A DNA stretch of 64,000 nt, taken from the NCBI RefSeq assembly GCF_020509005.1, contig NC_063012.1, positions 9,548,001 to 9,612,000 on the forward strand. The letters are read 5' to 3'. The notes under the pieces are model-generated. The model saw only the letters and a program-made list of their open reading frames with translations, was not told where the DNA came from and searched no databases. Position numbers and translations under genes: made by a program. Positions within the stretch are counted from its first letter, which is position 1. The number at the start of each line of letters is the position of its first letter. Shown here piece by piece: positions 39,712 through 54,000 of this stretch. Source of the stretch: Fulvia fulva. Its lineage: Eukaryota; Ascomycota; Dothideomycetes; Mycosphaerellales; Mycosphaerellaceae.

Positions 39712-40925
39712 CATCCTTATAGGTGACTACGCTACCGATAGAGGTGTTAACCTCGACAACTAAGACACTCTATTCCACTTTAGTAAGTAGACTAATATCC
39801 CCTTCTCGAACGCCGCTACCTTTAGTACCTAGGTAAACGCTAACCCCGACACCGCCTACGCTCTTATTAACCGTACCGTCTCCTCTTTCCGCGAGACCGC
39901 CTAGTAGGTCGAGTAAGTAAATAACTAAGTAACATACCTTCAAGGTATTATAAATACCTTCTAGAACCTCGTACCGTACGCCGACGATAACCGCCGCTAG
40001 TACTTCTCTAAGAAGGTTAACGACCTAGACGGGTTCGACGGTAATAAGAGCAAGTTTAAGGCATTTAAGACACAGCTCACTATTAAGCTATTAGCTAATG
40101 CCGACCACTTTCCGTAAGAGAAGGACAAAGTTACGTACGTCTTCTCCCTTCTTCGGGGAGACGCCGTAGCTTAGGTATAATACTATATCGATAACGCTAC
40201 GTAGACTATCGGCTACCCGGACGTCCTTACCTTAGTATAGGACCTCCGTACTACCTTTAGTGATCTAGACCGTAGAGCTACCGCCTAGAACGCTATCTAT
40301 AACCTCCTCTAGAAGAACAAGAGCTTCGCCGAGTACCTCGCGGCCTTTAACCGCGACATCGGGTTTACCGGCTATAATAAAGAGACTAAGAAGAGCACTC
40401 TCCGCCGTAGTTTATTAGTAGAGCTTCTTCGAGCCCTCGAGGACAAGGACGTCGGTACTATAAGCTTCCGTAAGCTCGTCGAGACCTACTAGCGCCTCGA
40501 CTCTAACATAAAACACACCGCCTCTCTCCTCGCTTCCCGTTCTTAAGGTCGTTAGCCTCGTAGTCCCGGAAGCCACTTCGCTACTCTACTAGGCGCCGCC
40601 GCTCCTACGGCTCTCCCTCCCGTCTCTATAGGTAACGCTATAGATCTTAGCGCTAGTACCGCCGTCCCTCGAGTCTAGGGCCTCGTTAACGGTAAGCTTA
40701 CTCCCGAAGAGAAGCTTCGCCGTCGCTAGGCCGGACTCTATACCTACTACGGCGGTCTAGGCTATATCGTAGCTAACTGTCCGTAGCTCGCTACCCGTAA
40801 CGCCCGTAACCCGGTTCGCGGCGCTATCGGCGCTATCGAGCCTACTCCTACTACTCCCGCTAAGTAGGAAAAAGCCTAGGTCTTCCTTATCGACGCGATA
40901 AAGACTAAGAATAACGTTTACCGAA
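39712..40925 (+). pseudogene. gag remnant of G2
   Basis: Parallel to G1 gag. The zinc knuckle (about 40740-40785) keeps one original cysteine codon (TGT near 40780), whereas the others have become TAC or TAT. Stops are frequent. Confidence 0.75.
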
Positions 40926-40929
40926 AGTA

Positions 40930-43900
40930 AAGAGAGGAAAGAAGTTGAGGATCAATATAGTATAGCTAGACCTATACGACGAGACGGGTAAGGACTACGC
41001 TTATAAACCGTTCGTTACGAATGTAAATATCGGCTTAAAGAAACTCTCTTCTTCTAATCTTACTCTTATAGACACTAGCGTACTAGGCGAGTCTTTTATA
41101 GACTATAAACTCGCGACCTCTCTTAACCTTAAACCCTAGGAACTAAAGTACCTTCGTACCCTTAAACTCTTTAACGGTACGGAGACTACTACTAGTAAGA
41201 TTACTTATGTTATATACACGTTAATCACCCTCGGAGGCAAGCGTATATCGATCACTAGCTTCCTTACGTCCCTACCGTATTAGAAGTTTATCCTCGGCCT
41301 CCCCTAGTTTAGACGATACCGACCTATTATCGACTAGACTTCCCCTACTATCAGCTTCCCTCTAGAAGTTCCTCCGGTACCTCCGCCTTCTCCGCCGCCT
41401 TAGCGCGGTCCTAAGTATACTAAGATCTTCTAGGTAAACGCCGCTACCTTTACTACTACTACTAAGTAGCCTAAAGCTTAAGTCTTCGCCGCCTCTCTCC
41501 GCGATATCGATATCGCCCTCGAGAAGCTCGATAAGAAGCGTATACCTACCGACCCTACTACGAAGGTCCCTCCTTAGGCACACTACATCCTCTACGTATT
41601 CGATACTAAGGCCGTAGACGAGCTACCTCCTTATCGCCCTTACGACTATAAGATTAAGCTAGAAGAAGGTATAGAGATACCGTTCGGACCGCTATATTCT
41701 ATATCCTAAGAAGAGCTTATTGTCCTTAAGAGATACCTCGAAGAGAACCTAAAGAAGGGGTTTATTCGAGCGAGCCGTTCTAGCGCTAGTAGTCCCGTTA
41801 TGTTCGTTAAGAAGCCCGGCGGTAGTCTACGCTTCTACGTAGACTACCGAGGCTTAAACGCTATTATAAAGAAGAACCGCTACCTAATACCGTTGATTTA
41901 GGAGACGCTCGATCGCCTCTCTAAGGCCAAGTACTTCACTAAGCTCGATGTTATCGCTACGTTTAATAAGTTACGAATAGTAGAAGGATACGAGTATCTT
42001 ATAGCCTTCCGTACTCGCTACGGGCTATTCGAGTCGCTCGTTATACCCTTCGGCGTTTATAACGGGCCTAGTACCTTCTAGAACTTTATTAACGACATCC
42101 TTTAGGAGTTCCTCGATCAGTTCTACACTACCTATATCGACGACATCCTAGTCTATAGCGAGACTAAGGAGGAGCACCGCGAGTACGTCTATAAGGTCCT
42201 TTAGAAGCTTATAGACGCCGGCTTATAGCTCGATATCGACAAGTACGAGTTTAAGAAGACCGAAGTCAAGTTCCTTAGTTTAATTATTACCGTAGACGGC
42301 ATTAAGATAGACTAAGAGAAGATCGACGCTATCGTCGAATAGGATGCTCCTACGAACGTTAAGGAGGTCTAGGGTTTCCTAGGCTTTACTAACTTCTACC
42401 GCCGCTTTATCTACGTATTCTCGGGCGTAGTACGCCCTTTAACGAAGCTTACGCGTAAGGGTAAGAAGTTTGCCTAGACCGACGAATGCTAGGAGGCTTT
42501 TGACTTGCTTAAAGCGAAGTTTATTAAGAACCCGCTTCTATAGTACTTCGATTTCGAACTAGAGACTCGTATAGAGACTACCGTATCCGACGGCGTAGTA
42601 GGCGGTGTCCTACTATAACGCCGCTCGCCTGAATCTCCCTAGTTACCTATCGCCTTCCTCTCTAAGAAGATAACCGCTACGGAGTATAACTACGAGATCT
42701 ACGATAAGGAGCTTCTCGCTATCGTCAAAGCTTTTAAAGCGTAGCGCCCCGAGCTCGAAGGCTCTACTATACCCGTCTAAGTAAGCTCCGACTATAAGAA
42801 CCTCGTCTACTTTATAAAGAGCAAGCTACTTAATCGTCGCTAGGCCCGCTAGAGCGAGTTCCTCTCCTAGTTCAACTTTGTGATCTCGTACACGCCCGGT
42901 AAGGCTAACTCGATAGCCGACGCCCTTACCCGCCACCCTAGTAACTCTCTAGTTGATCGAAGAGGGGGCCGGCAAATCGTAGAGCAATAAGTTATTAAAG
43001 AGCACAACCTCTCTTCCGAGCTTCGAGAGTACCTATCGAACGGCTAGCCTACGCTCGCCGCTTCCTTTACTACTCTCGTGCTCGCTCCTACCTACCTTAA
43101 CGAGAGTAACGATAAATCCGAGCCTAAAGAATACGCCTCGGACGCTAAGGACTTAAACGACGATAAAGAGGGCTTAGTAACGACCGACGGCTTATCCGAA
43201 TTAGACTTTAAGGGGTTTGATAATAAGGAGCAGCCCGAAGGTATTATAGCACGAGTATAAATAGCGTACAATGCCGACATAGACGCCTAAGAGTTAGTTT
43301 AGGCCCTTAAATCTAGCGCGAGGACATTCCCGGGCTTCTCGCTATCCGAGTATAAGCTCTAGGAAGGTATCGTCTACTTCCGTAAGAAGCTTTACGTACC
43401 GTAGCCCGAAGGCTCTAATATCCGAGCTAAGATTCTTCAAATTATCTACGACTCCGCCTCTAGGGGTCACCTAGGCGTAGCTAAGACCTATAAGCTCCTC
43501 GCTAGGTATTACTAGTAGTCGTATTCCTAGAAGGACGTCCGCCGCTAGGTACTAAACTACGCTACTTACCGAAGAGCTAAAGCTAACCGCTACCGTCCCT
43601 ACGGTCTCCTACACCCTCTCCCGGCTCCTAATCGTCCGTAGAAGTACATTACTATAGACTTTATTACCGATCTTCCTTATAGTAAGACCTTTAGCGGCGT
43701 AAAAGTAAAGGCCCTTCTAGTAATCGTAGACTATTACTCTAAGGACCGGTATATAATCCCGTACTAGAGTATGACCGTAAAGGAGACTACTCGCTTGTTC
43801 TACGAATTCGTCTAGCGCTTTTAAGGCTTCCCGAATAGCATCACCTCTAATAGAGGTACCTAGTTTATCTCGTACTTCTAGAAGCGTCTATGTGCTATCC

Positions 43901-44800
43901 TAGGTATTAAGTATAACCTCTCGACTAGTTTTTAGCTACAGACCGACGGCTAGACCGAAATTACGAACGCTATCCTCGAGTAGGTCCTTCGTTACTTCGT
44001 CGACTACTACTAGAAGGATTGGCCTTAGTATATCCCTACGGTAGAGTTCGCTACTCGTAACTAGGACTCGGAGACTACTAGCTACTCTCCCTTCTATACT
44101 ACGAGAGGTTACTACCCTCGTATAGGTATAGAACTAGAAGAACCTCTCCCGCCTACCGAAGATAGTATACGTATAAGCAATCTACGAGGATCGAGCTAAT
44201 CGTCGTCGCTAGCTAGCTCCCGACTACTAAGTAGGCGATATAGTCTACCTTAACTCTAAGAATATTAAGACGGACCGCCCCTCTAAGAAGCTAAGCTAGA
44301 AGAACCTAGGTCCTTTTAAGATTACCGAGCGTATTAGTTTATACGCGTACCGTCTCGCTCTTCCTACGAATATAAAGATCTACGACGTCTTCTACCCCGT
44401 ACGCCTTCGGCCGTCGGCTAAGGACCTATTCCCGAACTAAAACTAAGATATACTAGGTCCTCCCGATAAAGTAGAAGTCGACGAGCCTATTAACCTACCT
44501 TCTAACGACTATGCCGTCCGTAAGATCCGGGGAATCCGCGTAGAGCCTAACGACATTAAAGGGCTACCGCCGATTAAGTAAAAAGTCGAATAGTAAGGTT
44601 ACCCTAAGAAGGATATCTTATAGGAACCTATCTAATATATTATCTTTAATCGTTAAGTAATCGAAGAATACTACGCCCGTATAGACGGCCTAGAGGTCAA
44701 TATCGATAGGCTTTTCGAATCTAAGCTCTTCGACGGGGCTTACTAATAGTATATCGACTATAATATTAGGCCTAGGCCTAGTACTAAAGCTGAACATCCT
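40930..44800 (+). pseudogene. pol remnant of G2
   Basis: Parallel to G1 pol: protease-like segment, RT with YIDD at 42133-42144, RNase H, integrase and chromodomain-like tail. Compared with G1 it lacks 71 bp after 44162 (G1 4850-4920), with a GA microhomology at the junction. Not a multiple of three, so this deletion also breaks the frame. Numerous TAG codons. Confidence 0.85.
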
Positions 44801-44856
44801 CGATATATAGAACTACTACTGCTTCGTAGGAACTTAGCTTTGTTTAGGGGGGCTAC

Positions 44857-45376
44857 TATTATAGTCTCTCTATATAGTGTATAGAAGGTAGGGACAGAAG
44901 AGCCTTAGAGTACTTAGAAGTCGTCAAGAAGTAATAGTCTAGCTTAGTGTATAAGCGCTAAGAATTATATACCCCGTAATATTCACTACGGGACCTAGCC
45001 CTCCAAATTTACCCCTCTACTAAACCTTAACAGATTTACTTCGGCTCGTGACTATATGACTCACGGTACTCCCGCGAGTACCCGCGACTACGCTAGACCC
45101 TAGAAGAAGCTCGTAGAAGACTCGGAACGTAGGGCAGGTTGGAATAAGGTTTTAAGCAAAGCTACTAAGCGCGGCTTCGTACGGGTTAGCCCTATTAATA
45201 CGGGGACACGTACTCGCGAGGGTCGCGTATAAATATCTGGCCTTCCCTAGGCCTCTCTTACTTTCTTCGTCTTTCGTTTTGTGTAGCAATCATACTATAC
45301 TCTTTTGTATCTACACTTCGTACCTATATTCTCGCTTTTACCCTTATATCTTATAACCTAGGCTCTCGCCCTAATA
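44857..45376 (+). repeat. 3' LTR of G2
   Basis: 520 bp beginning TATTATAG (RIPed TGTCATAG). It is preceded by a GGGGGG-type polypurine tract at 44847-44852 and followed by TSD CCCCC. Confidence 0.95.
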
Positions 45377-45381
45377 CCCCC

Positions 45382-48300
45382 TCTACTAAGAGAGTTACGC
45401 TATAGTGTCTTAGTACTAATACGATCCTTCGAATTTCCTCCTCTTCCCGGCGTATAGCTATCCTCTCCGCTATTAACCTCGCGTTCGTTTTATCCTATTT
45501 CGATCCGATTACGTACGACCGAATATATCCTTTTACCTAAGGGTAGCTAACCTATCCCTTAACTTACAAAAAATAGAGAACGAGACTAGGTTTATAAGAA
45601 AGAGAGCAGTACCTATTCTAATAAGAGAGAACTATAAAACATAGTTCAAGCTAATAAGAATATACCTAGTATTAAAGAAGGTTAACTAGGTCCTTAAAGA
45701 CATTATTACGGACATTCCCGCTATAACCCTCTCTATAGCGACACCCTCTATATTATCGGAGTTATCCCTTCCTTTCGATTAAGCGATAAGGAAGGCATCG
45801 TATAGACGGCATAATATAACGGCCCTATATAAGATGTATATCTATCTGTTAATAGATAACTAAGAGATAATATACGAGATCCGGTATACGAAGGAGTTGT
45901 AGGAATAGGCTAAAGCTAAATATAAGAGAAGACTTCCCGCTACTAGAAGAAGTTTGCTTTAGTAATACACTAATTTCGTGATAATAGAGGACTAGTTAAT
46001 AGATGACGCCTAGGAGCTTAGCTTAATTATAAGGAGGGCTGTTTTAATCTCGCCTTAGTTCTAAGACATTAAGACTAAGGACAGAAAGATCTAGTAACTC
46101 TTAGTAGCTCTACTAGACTTATTTAGCTCAATTCGCGATATAATTAATGCCTAGGTGAATCTTTTACTATAAGACATTCTTGTAATCCTTAGGGAGAAGC
46201 AAGAATTAATAATTTATTAAGGGACAGCTATATTCGCTAAGAAGGGTTTCTAGGGCAAGCTTACGTACTATCTCTATAATAGTGACCATTTTATAAGCAA
46301 GTGCCTACACCTTTCAATAGCTTAGTAGGCTGTTAGGAACAAGGACAAACTAGCTAGGGTTACCTACTCTACTAAGAGATAACCGTCACTACCTCGTAGG
46401 AGGTCATTATTACTAAACCTTCGTAATGTCCTTAAGGTAATAACGGACCTTATAAAGTAGATAAAGGAGAGCCGTAAGCTGAAGGCCTCCTCTAGTAAGA
46501 AGCCTATAAGGGCCTATACGACCTAGGAAGACGTATTAGACTCTAAGATACTATTAGAAGATAATAATGTTGATAAGGTTGCCTATTCTACTATAGAAGC
46601 TAAAGGTAAGTACCCCTTGTCCGAGTAGTTACTTAACTCTTATGTATCATTATATATAACTAACTAAGATTTACTATTTAGGACACTAAAGCCTCTTTAG
46701 AAAAGGAAGTGGATCAAGGTTAGGGGTGGCTATCTACAAGCTATATATATAGGAAGTGTAGTAATAGGTAGTCCTTCTAGAAAGCAAATTGTCTTAGAAA
46801 ATGTCCTATTTGTTCCTAGCCTTAGAGTTAGTCTTGTTTCGTAGAATTAGTTTAGCTAATAGTTTACTATCTAACTACCTAGTTTCATCCTAAAACCCGT
46901 TATCTAGACTAAACTTCGAGGAGGAGTACCGTTTATCTACTCGATCTCGGAAATTCTTAAGCTATAGTATACTAGTATACTCTCTTAAGAACGTAACGGC
47001 ACCGCTATAGCTAATACTAAGTCCGAAGATTAGTAGGAGCTATAGTATAGAAGATGTGCACACCTTAGTAAGGGACTGCTAAGAAACCTATATAGAGTCA
47101 CTAATAAGAAAGATCCTATTCCTATTCCTTCTAAACACTAGAATTGCAAGGTCTGCTCCCTTATAAATATAAGGAAGTTTAAAGGACCTACTATAGAGAG
47201 GAAAGGGGAGAGGCTAGCCCTCATCTCTATTGATATCTATAGGCCTTTTTAGGGCGTAGTCTCTAGGCTAGGATATAAGTATTGGCTTGAGATTATAGAC
47301 AACTTCTCTAGAAAGAAGTAGGTAATCCCTTTAAAGGCTAGGAGCGACGCTTCTATAGCCCTACGGGATTAGAAGGTCTAGGTAGAACGGTAGTCAAGGT
47401 GCTTTCTGTCTACGATCCGTAGTAATAGTACAAAGGAAATTCTCGCCTTACTAAAAGAGTAGGAGAAGGAGTTTAGTACTTAGATAGACATAACTAATGC
47501 CTATCACTCCCTTTAAAATGGACCTATAGAAAGGTCAATTTAAGCCTCTTAGAATATAGTCTAGGCTATGCTTAAAGACTCTAGTATACTAGTTAAGTTC
47601 TGGCTAGAAGCTTTATAAGTATAGACTATAATTAGAAACAGACTGCCTAATAGTCCGATCATTAATAGTATTGCTCTTTTACTAGGAGAAGCCTTTACTA
47701 GCTAAGTACCGTTAGTCGACTTTTTCCGTATCTAGGGATATAAAGCTATAGTCTATATAGACCTAAGAGCCTAACCTTAAGGCTTAAGGAGAGACAAGTT
47801 AATAAACCGAGGAAAAGAAGCCGTATTTATCGGCTACTTAGAAAACACTATAAAATAATGGCTGTTCTAGGATCCCGATATAAAAGCTATAAAAGCGTAT
47901 AGTTACGTCGACTAGTTTAAGAATAAGAAGGGGGGAGATATAGATCTTAGTATCACCTTTACTAACTAGCCGAGTCGAGCGCTATAGCGCAATCCTATTA
48001 GGAGGAAGCCCTTTAGGGCGAAATTTTCCGATAGGGGATTATTAGAGACACCGTTACGAAGGCTAGGAGAAAATATTGAGGCGGTTTCAACACTATCGAA
48101 GGCCAATAACGGTGGATCTATACAGAACCTACCTAAGTCATTAACACTATAGCAAACGCTATTTGTGTAACTTCGCCCTCCCCTAAAGAACATTAGGGAA
48201 TACTAGAAGTTTAGAGACTAGGGTACTCTAATAAAAGAAAAAGAAGATGTCGTTCAGTTCGACCTATCCGGATACCTAGCGCTACCTTAGGTTATAGGCA

Positions 48301-50118
48301 ATAAGAGGTTAAGGGGGGACGGAGATAATAACTCTAAAGAGTATAAGGCTAAATACTATAAGACTCTTATTGCCTAGATGTTCTATCTAGACCCTATAAT
48401 AAGCTAGGTAGAGGAGATTCTGAACGACGTGGAAGAATATACATTTGCTGCTATTAGGCAGGCTATAGCCCATTAGTAGGAAGTACTAATCCCAAAGTCC
48501 TATAAGATAGCCGTAGGAGACCCCGAATAGGGATATATATAGAGAGAGGTAATCGAGAACGAACTTATTGCCTTAGTAAGTAACAATACCTAGGAAGTAG
48601 TTGTACCGCTAAAGGGTGCGAATCTAATTACTTCTAGGTAGGTCTTTAATATAAAAAGAATGATTAGTAGAGCTATTAAGAAGTTCAAGGCAAGACTAGT
48701 TATAAGAGGGTTTTTATAGAAATATAGGGTTGACTTCGAAGAGACCTTTGTACCTACTATTAGATATAATACTCTTCAAGTATTTATAGTAGTAGTGTAT
48801 AAGAGAGATCTCGAGATACACCTAGTAGATGTGAATAATGCTTTTACCTAAAGTAGCCTTCTTAAAGACATCTATATAATCCTACCGCTAGGAGTTAAAG
48901 CACCTCTAAACATAGTGTTTAAGGTCCTACGAAGCCTTGATAGGCTTAAGTAAGTAGCTAGAGACTAGAACAAGCTCTATATTACTAAGCTAGAGAAGAT
49001 TAGATTTACCTAGTCCTAGGTAGATCTATACCTACTTATCTATACGGATAGAGACCTTATAGTCCTTACCTATAAAGATAACATACCTATTATAGCTCCG
49101 AAGCTATTAGATGTTTAGTAGTTTAAGGCTAAGCTTAGAAAAGTGTTTAAGATTAAAGATCTTAGTAGACCTACGAAGATCCCTAAAATGAGGATTATAA
49201 GAGGCAGGTCCTAAGGTACTTTAAAGCTTGATCAAGGACACTATGTCTACGCTAACTTGGCCAAGATAAATATAGCTAGAGAGAAGGCTACGCCAACCTA
49301 CTTACCTATAGAGAGCTACGAGCATTTAGTGCCTACGGCTCCTATAGATAAGAGGTGTAACAAACAGGATTACTAGAGCTATAATAGTATCTAGATGTAG
49401 CTAATAATAATAACAAGGCTAGACTTAGCATTCCCCCTTAGAAGAATTAGGTCATATGTTACTAATCCCTTGTAGTAGTATATAAAGGCTTTGAAGAAGC
49501 TCTCCCGATACCTACGGTCGTACCTAGACCTAGGTCTTATATATAGAAAGAGAGGGGGCAATCTCTAGGGATACTCGGACTCTAACTACGCTATAGACAA
49601 AGTGGATAGAGTCTTAATTCTAGGATACGTATAGTTCCTTTATAGATCACCTATATCCTAGATAAGTAGGAACTAGAAGTCTATTATAACATTAATAATA
49701 GAAGCTAAGTTCATAGCTATAAACGTAGGCGTAAAGTAGTCACAATTTCTTGCTACTGTTCTTAGGGAAATAGAGTGCCTAGAATAGTAGGAAAGAGCTC
49801 TTTGTAGCCGAGTATAAGGGCAAGCAAGGGCACTATTAACGAGCTAAGGCTAGTCAAGCTTATAGGTAACAACTAAGCCGCTTTAACAGTTATTAAAGAT
49901 GCCTATATATATAAAAGGTCAAAGCATATTGATGTTATATATAACTATGTTAGACATCTCTAGTAGTAGAAGAAGATTATAGTAGACTACTACTATATAA
50001 AGGACATAGCTACTAATAGGTTAATAAAGCCCCTTAATAGCTAGTAGTTCTAAAACTTTATAAGGTAGCTCTAGCTTACGTAAAGGGATTGTAGGAGACT
50101 ATATAGCCTAAGTAGGAG
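45382..50118 (+). pseudogene. gag-pol remnant of copia A
   Basis: Leader to about 45560, then a stop-ridden copia polyprotein. The gag part includes a knuckle near 46267-46310 with the same short C-X2-C-X3-H-X4-C spacing as the intact copia (first two Cys now Tyr). Protease near 46626 reads LLNSYVS, the RIPed form of LLDSCVS. Integrase follows (about 47040-47760). RT (about 48640-49100) has its catalytic box YKDN at 49071-49082 (GATGAC to GATAAC), and RNase H ends near 50050. At the position of the intact copia's TAA, this copy also reads TAA (near 46873), which RIP makes uninformative. Confidence 0.85.
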
Positions 50119-50352
50119 TGTTAAGAACATATAGGCCGTAGGACAAGTATATAGGTGTAGGTGTGTTATATAACTAGATCACGTGACTAGGGTTTACTAG
50201 CCTATAGGCTAGTAAACATCCGGACACCTAGTATCTACCTATACTAATACTAGCGATACTATATATAAATAAACGCTATCCTTTTAGGTGCTTCTTCGTC
50301 CTTCGTATAATCCGCCGTCTTCTACTACTACGTAACTCGTACCTATTTAATA
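50119..50352 (+). repeat. 3' LTR of copia A
   Basis: 234 bp, followed by TSD TATAT at 50353-50357. Confidence 0.95.
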
Positions 50353-50357
50353 TATAT

Positions 50358-50368
50358 AATATATAACC
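50358..50368. other. Short spacer between copia A and copia B
   Basis: AATATATAACC. It is probably the continuation of the copia C 3' end that was split by copia A. Confidence 0.4.
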
Positions 50369-50603
50369 TATTAAGATACAGCATCTTAAAGGGAGTTAAT
50401 AATTAGGAAGTGATCTAGTAGCCTAAGGCATCTATAATGACTTAGCTTATAAGGAGATACCTTCTCTCCCCTTTAGCTTAGATAGACATCTAATATAATC
50501 AATATATTAGTTCCTAATATATTGCTATATACTCGTACTATTACTTAGTTAAAGATTGATCTCTTACTCTACTCCGCTACTATCTATCCGTACCTATTTA
50601 ATA
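50369..50603 (+). repeat. 5' LTR of copia B
   Basis: RIPed version of the intact copia LTR; the terminal TG is now TA. The primer site GGTTATAAGCCC follows at 50604. Confidence 0.94.
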
Positions 50604-51059
50604 GGTTATAAGCCCGGGTTTATATAGGAATAAGAGCAACCTATATTAGTATAGGTTACTTATATCCCTTACTATCGTAGTAGAAAACATCTAGGAATTA
50701 GAAGTCTACCCCGTCTATCCTATTAAGGAGCTTAGTTCGATACTAAGTAATAGGTAACCTAGATAAGGACTCTATACGGCTTACTTAAAGCTAATACCTT
50801 AAAGATACTCTATAGGTAGAACTGTATCGAGATACTATTAAGAAGGACTTCAAGTAATTCATTTGAAGCTCTACTAGGAGAGATAGATCTATATCCTAGC
50901 CCCGAGACCTTATACCGCTCCTTCTTTACTTTACTAAGTAGGCCTTAGTATCTATACCTACGAACTTTCCTATTTTATACTAGAAGCCTTAGTAGGATCT
51001 AAGCTACTACTTTGGAATATATACACCTTGTTTCATTACATCTAATCTATTATAGATTT

Positions 51060-54000
51060 ATGCTAAGAGAAGATAGAGGAGAAGGGAGGCAAAATCCTAA
51101 TTCTTAGGAGGTACAATTAGAAGAGATGGTTCAACCTTTAGAGATATAAGATAGAGAGCCAATCAGCATTCTTTATAATTAATGACCTAATAGAAAAGTC
51201 TTTTAACAACATTAAGGGCAAGACTCCGAAACTCTAAGAAGAGGCTATAACTAAAGAGATCCTTAATACGCTAATATAGGCAAGACACAATATAGTATAC
51301 AACTTTAGTATCCTTAGTAGGATTATAGAAGAAGATGAATTTAAGCTTAAGGGCTTATATAAATCTAGAACAGCTACTAAGAAGTAGGTGTATATCTAGA
51401 ACAAGTATAGCTAGGTGCTACTAACCTATATATATAAGCTTATAAAGCAATTTGTGACCTTTAAGATAAGTAAAGAGTTCACTATTAGATCTATATAGAC
51501 ACACCTAGTTTCTCTTAGAAAAAGGATTGCTAATATTGACTTAGAGGGTCAGCATTATAGGAAAGCTAATGTAAGGATGACCTAGCTCTTAAGCTCACTA
51601 CTACCTAACTACTATATAGCTAGGGATACTATTATAGCTTAGCTAAAGATAGGTTATAAAAGGACCTTAAAGATCCTTAAAGCTTAAGAAGCTAGGTTAG
51701 ATCCCTCTAAGGCTAAGTATAGTATAGTAGCTACCTAGGTCAAGCCCTTAGGTCTAGTAAGACCACTCTCCTACCTTCTCTATAAGAAGAATCATCTAAT
51801 TAAGGACTGCCCTAGTCTGCCTAAGGTAAGAAAGGTCCTTAGATCTTATTCCTAACTACTATCTTCCTAGAATATAATATATATTAAGAAGAAGAGAACT
51901 CTACCATCCACTTTAAGGAGGACACTAAGAGAGAAGTCCTCTATAGAAGAACTTAAGAAAATGATAAAGAAACTCAGCTCTAATATACTATCACTATAGA
52001 AGAACTAGGCCTAGTCTTATACCTCTAAAGTAAAGAAGACTAGAAAAGGTTTTTCCGCCTAAGAGTCACGTGACTTATACAGCTCATCCCTAGAGACAAT
52101 GTGTAATAATGGTGAGTATAATAAAGTAGCTTACTTAACTATAGAAGTCTAAGGCAAGTTCCCCTCGTTAGAGTAGTTACTTAACTCCTATACTTCATCC
52201 TATATAACTGACTAAAGCTGCCTCTTTAGATCTATAACTCCCTTAATAAGGAAGAAATAGATCAAAGTAGGAGGTGGGTTTTTATTAGCCACTTATATTA
52301 GGAATGTAGAGATGAGTAGGAGAGCTAGTAGAAAAGTTGTTTTAGAAGATGTCCTACTTATACCTAAGCTAGGAGTAACCTAGTTTTATAGAACTAGTTT
52401 AGTAAGTAGTTTAGTGTTCAACCTCTATCATTTTCTCTTGTTTCTCCCTCTAGTAAGACTATTGTCTAGACAAAGCTCCTTAGGGGGGTTCTATTTATTA
52501 ATGAGATTTCTCCTCTCCTATAAGAACGGGTATATTACTTATTATATACACTACTAATAGAGAATGCCTTTGTGACTGCTTAATTAGAGACCGACCTAAA
52601 GTAGTAGGAGCTTTAGTATAGAAGATTTATACACTTTAGGAAGAATTCGCTCTAGAATCTTTACAAGGTAATAGACTTAAAAGAACCTATTCCTATCCCT
52701 AAGGATAGCTTTCACTAGTGTAGAGTATATTTAATAGCAAAGATAAAGAAGTATAAAGGTAAAGTTATAGAGAGAAGACCTAAAAGACTTGCCCTTATAT
52801 CTATTAATATATATAGCCTACTACTAATCTCAAGACTAGGATTTAAATACTAGCTTAAGATTGTTAATAACTTCTCTAGGAAGAAGTAGACCTTTCCTCT
52901 TAGGAAAAGAGAAGATGCTCTAGTTGCTCTCTAGAACTAGAAGATCAAAGTAGAGAGGAAATCATTAGCGTAGCTAAAAGTAGTAAGGCTTAACAATACA
53001 AAAGAACTTATTGTATTAGTAAAGTAGTAGGAGAAGAATTTAGGGATTAGGCTCGAGCCGACTAAGGTATATAACTCTCTATAGAATAGACTAGTTAAGA
53101 GGTCAATACAAACCTTAGAGGACTCTATAAGGGCAATGCTTAAAGAGGCTAAAATGCCGGTTGACTTTTGGCCTAAAGTACTAGAGGCCTAAACTTATAT
53201 AAGGAACAAACTACTAAATAGCCTAGATTACGATAGGTTTAAGGTTTCACTAGATGAGGCTTTTGATAGTATTAAACCGACCATCAACTATTTGAAAGTT
53301 TAGGGATGCAAAGCTATCGTCTATATAGACATAAGATTATAACCTTAATAGGTAAGAAGTGACAAGCTAATAAATAGGGGTAAAGAAGTAGTGTTTATTA
53401 GGTATATTAAAACATAGCTAAAGCCTAGCTCTTTTAGGAACTAGACATAAGAGCTGTTAAACAATATATATATATATATAGACTTCTTTAAGGACTAGCC
53501 TAGAGGTGATATAGGTCTTAATGTTCCAATATTAAATCTACTAAGTAGCGTACTAGCTAGGAAGCCCTTAGGAAGGCCGAGGAAGAACGTATCCTTAGGG
53601 CAATCTACCTACTATTTAGGCGTCTATTAAAGCACCCCCGAGATAGATTAGCTAATTGAGAGCCCTAAAGTCGCTTAGCCGAGAAAGCTGTTTATATAAC
53701 TTCCTTAACCTCCGGAGAACGTAGGGGAATTTCAGAAAATCGATTAGCTAATTAAGAGAAGCTCCCTAGATCCCTAGGAAATAGACGTTACTAGGTTATA
53801 AGTAACGGTCCCTAAATCATCCCTTGGAAAGAGAAAGGCTGACTATAATGTTAAGGGCTATGACATGAAATAGAAAACCCTAAAATCTATAGTCCCTAAG
53901 CCCGAACTAACTACTAAAGTAGGAGAAGTAATAGACCTCTTAGAGAACCTTACTACTTTTCACTAAGCTTTCTTTATAGCTATATAATTAGTAGACAGTT

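Larger units (their letters stand above)
39157..45376 (+). mobile_element. Gypsy element G2, RIPed, full length
   Basis: 6,220 bp with 520-bp LTRs (39157-39676 and 44857-45376) and perfect TSD CCCCC (39152-39156 and 45377-45381). It is the same family as G1, with nearly parallel sequence. Both are plus strand. Confidence 0.95.
33610..50352 (+). mobile_element. Copia element A, RIPed, hosting LINE H and gypsy G2
   Basis: Ty1/copia element with 234-bp LTRs at 33610-33843 and 50119-50352. It is flanked by perfect duplications TATAT (33605-33609 and 50353-50357). Inside it are LINE H (33849-38836) and gypsy G2 (39157-45376). Its own sequence is 33610-33848, 38852-39156 and 45382-50352, about 5.5 kb, the right size for copia. 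It is related to the intact copia in gag-pol but has a different LTR. Heavily RIPed. Confidence 0.92.

Noticed and set aside
43078..43260. 60-codon ORF in G2
   Set aside because: It is a short open piece between RNase H and integrase of the G2 pol frame, not a separate gene.
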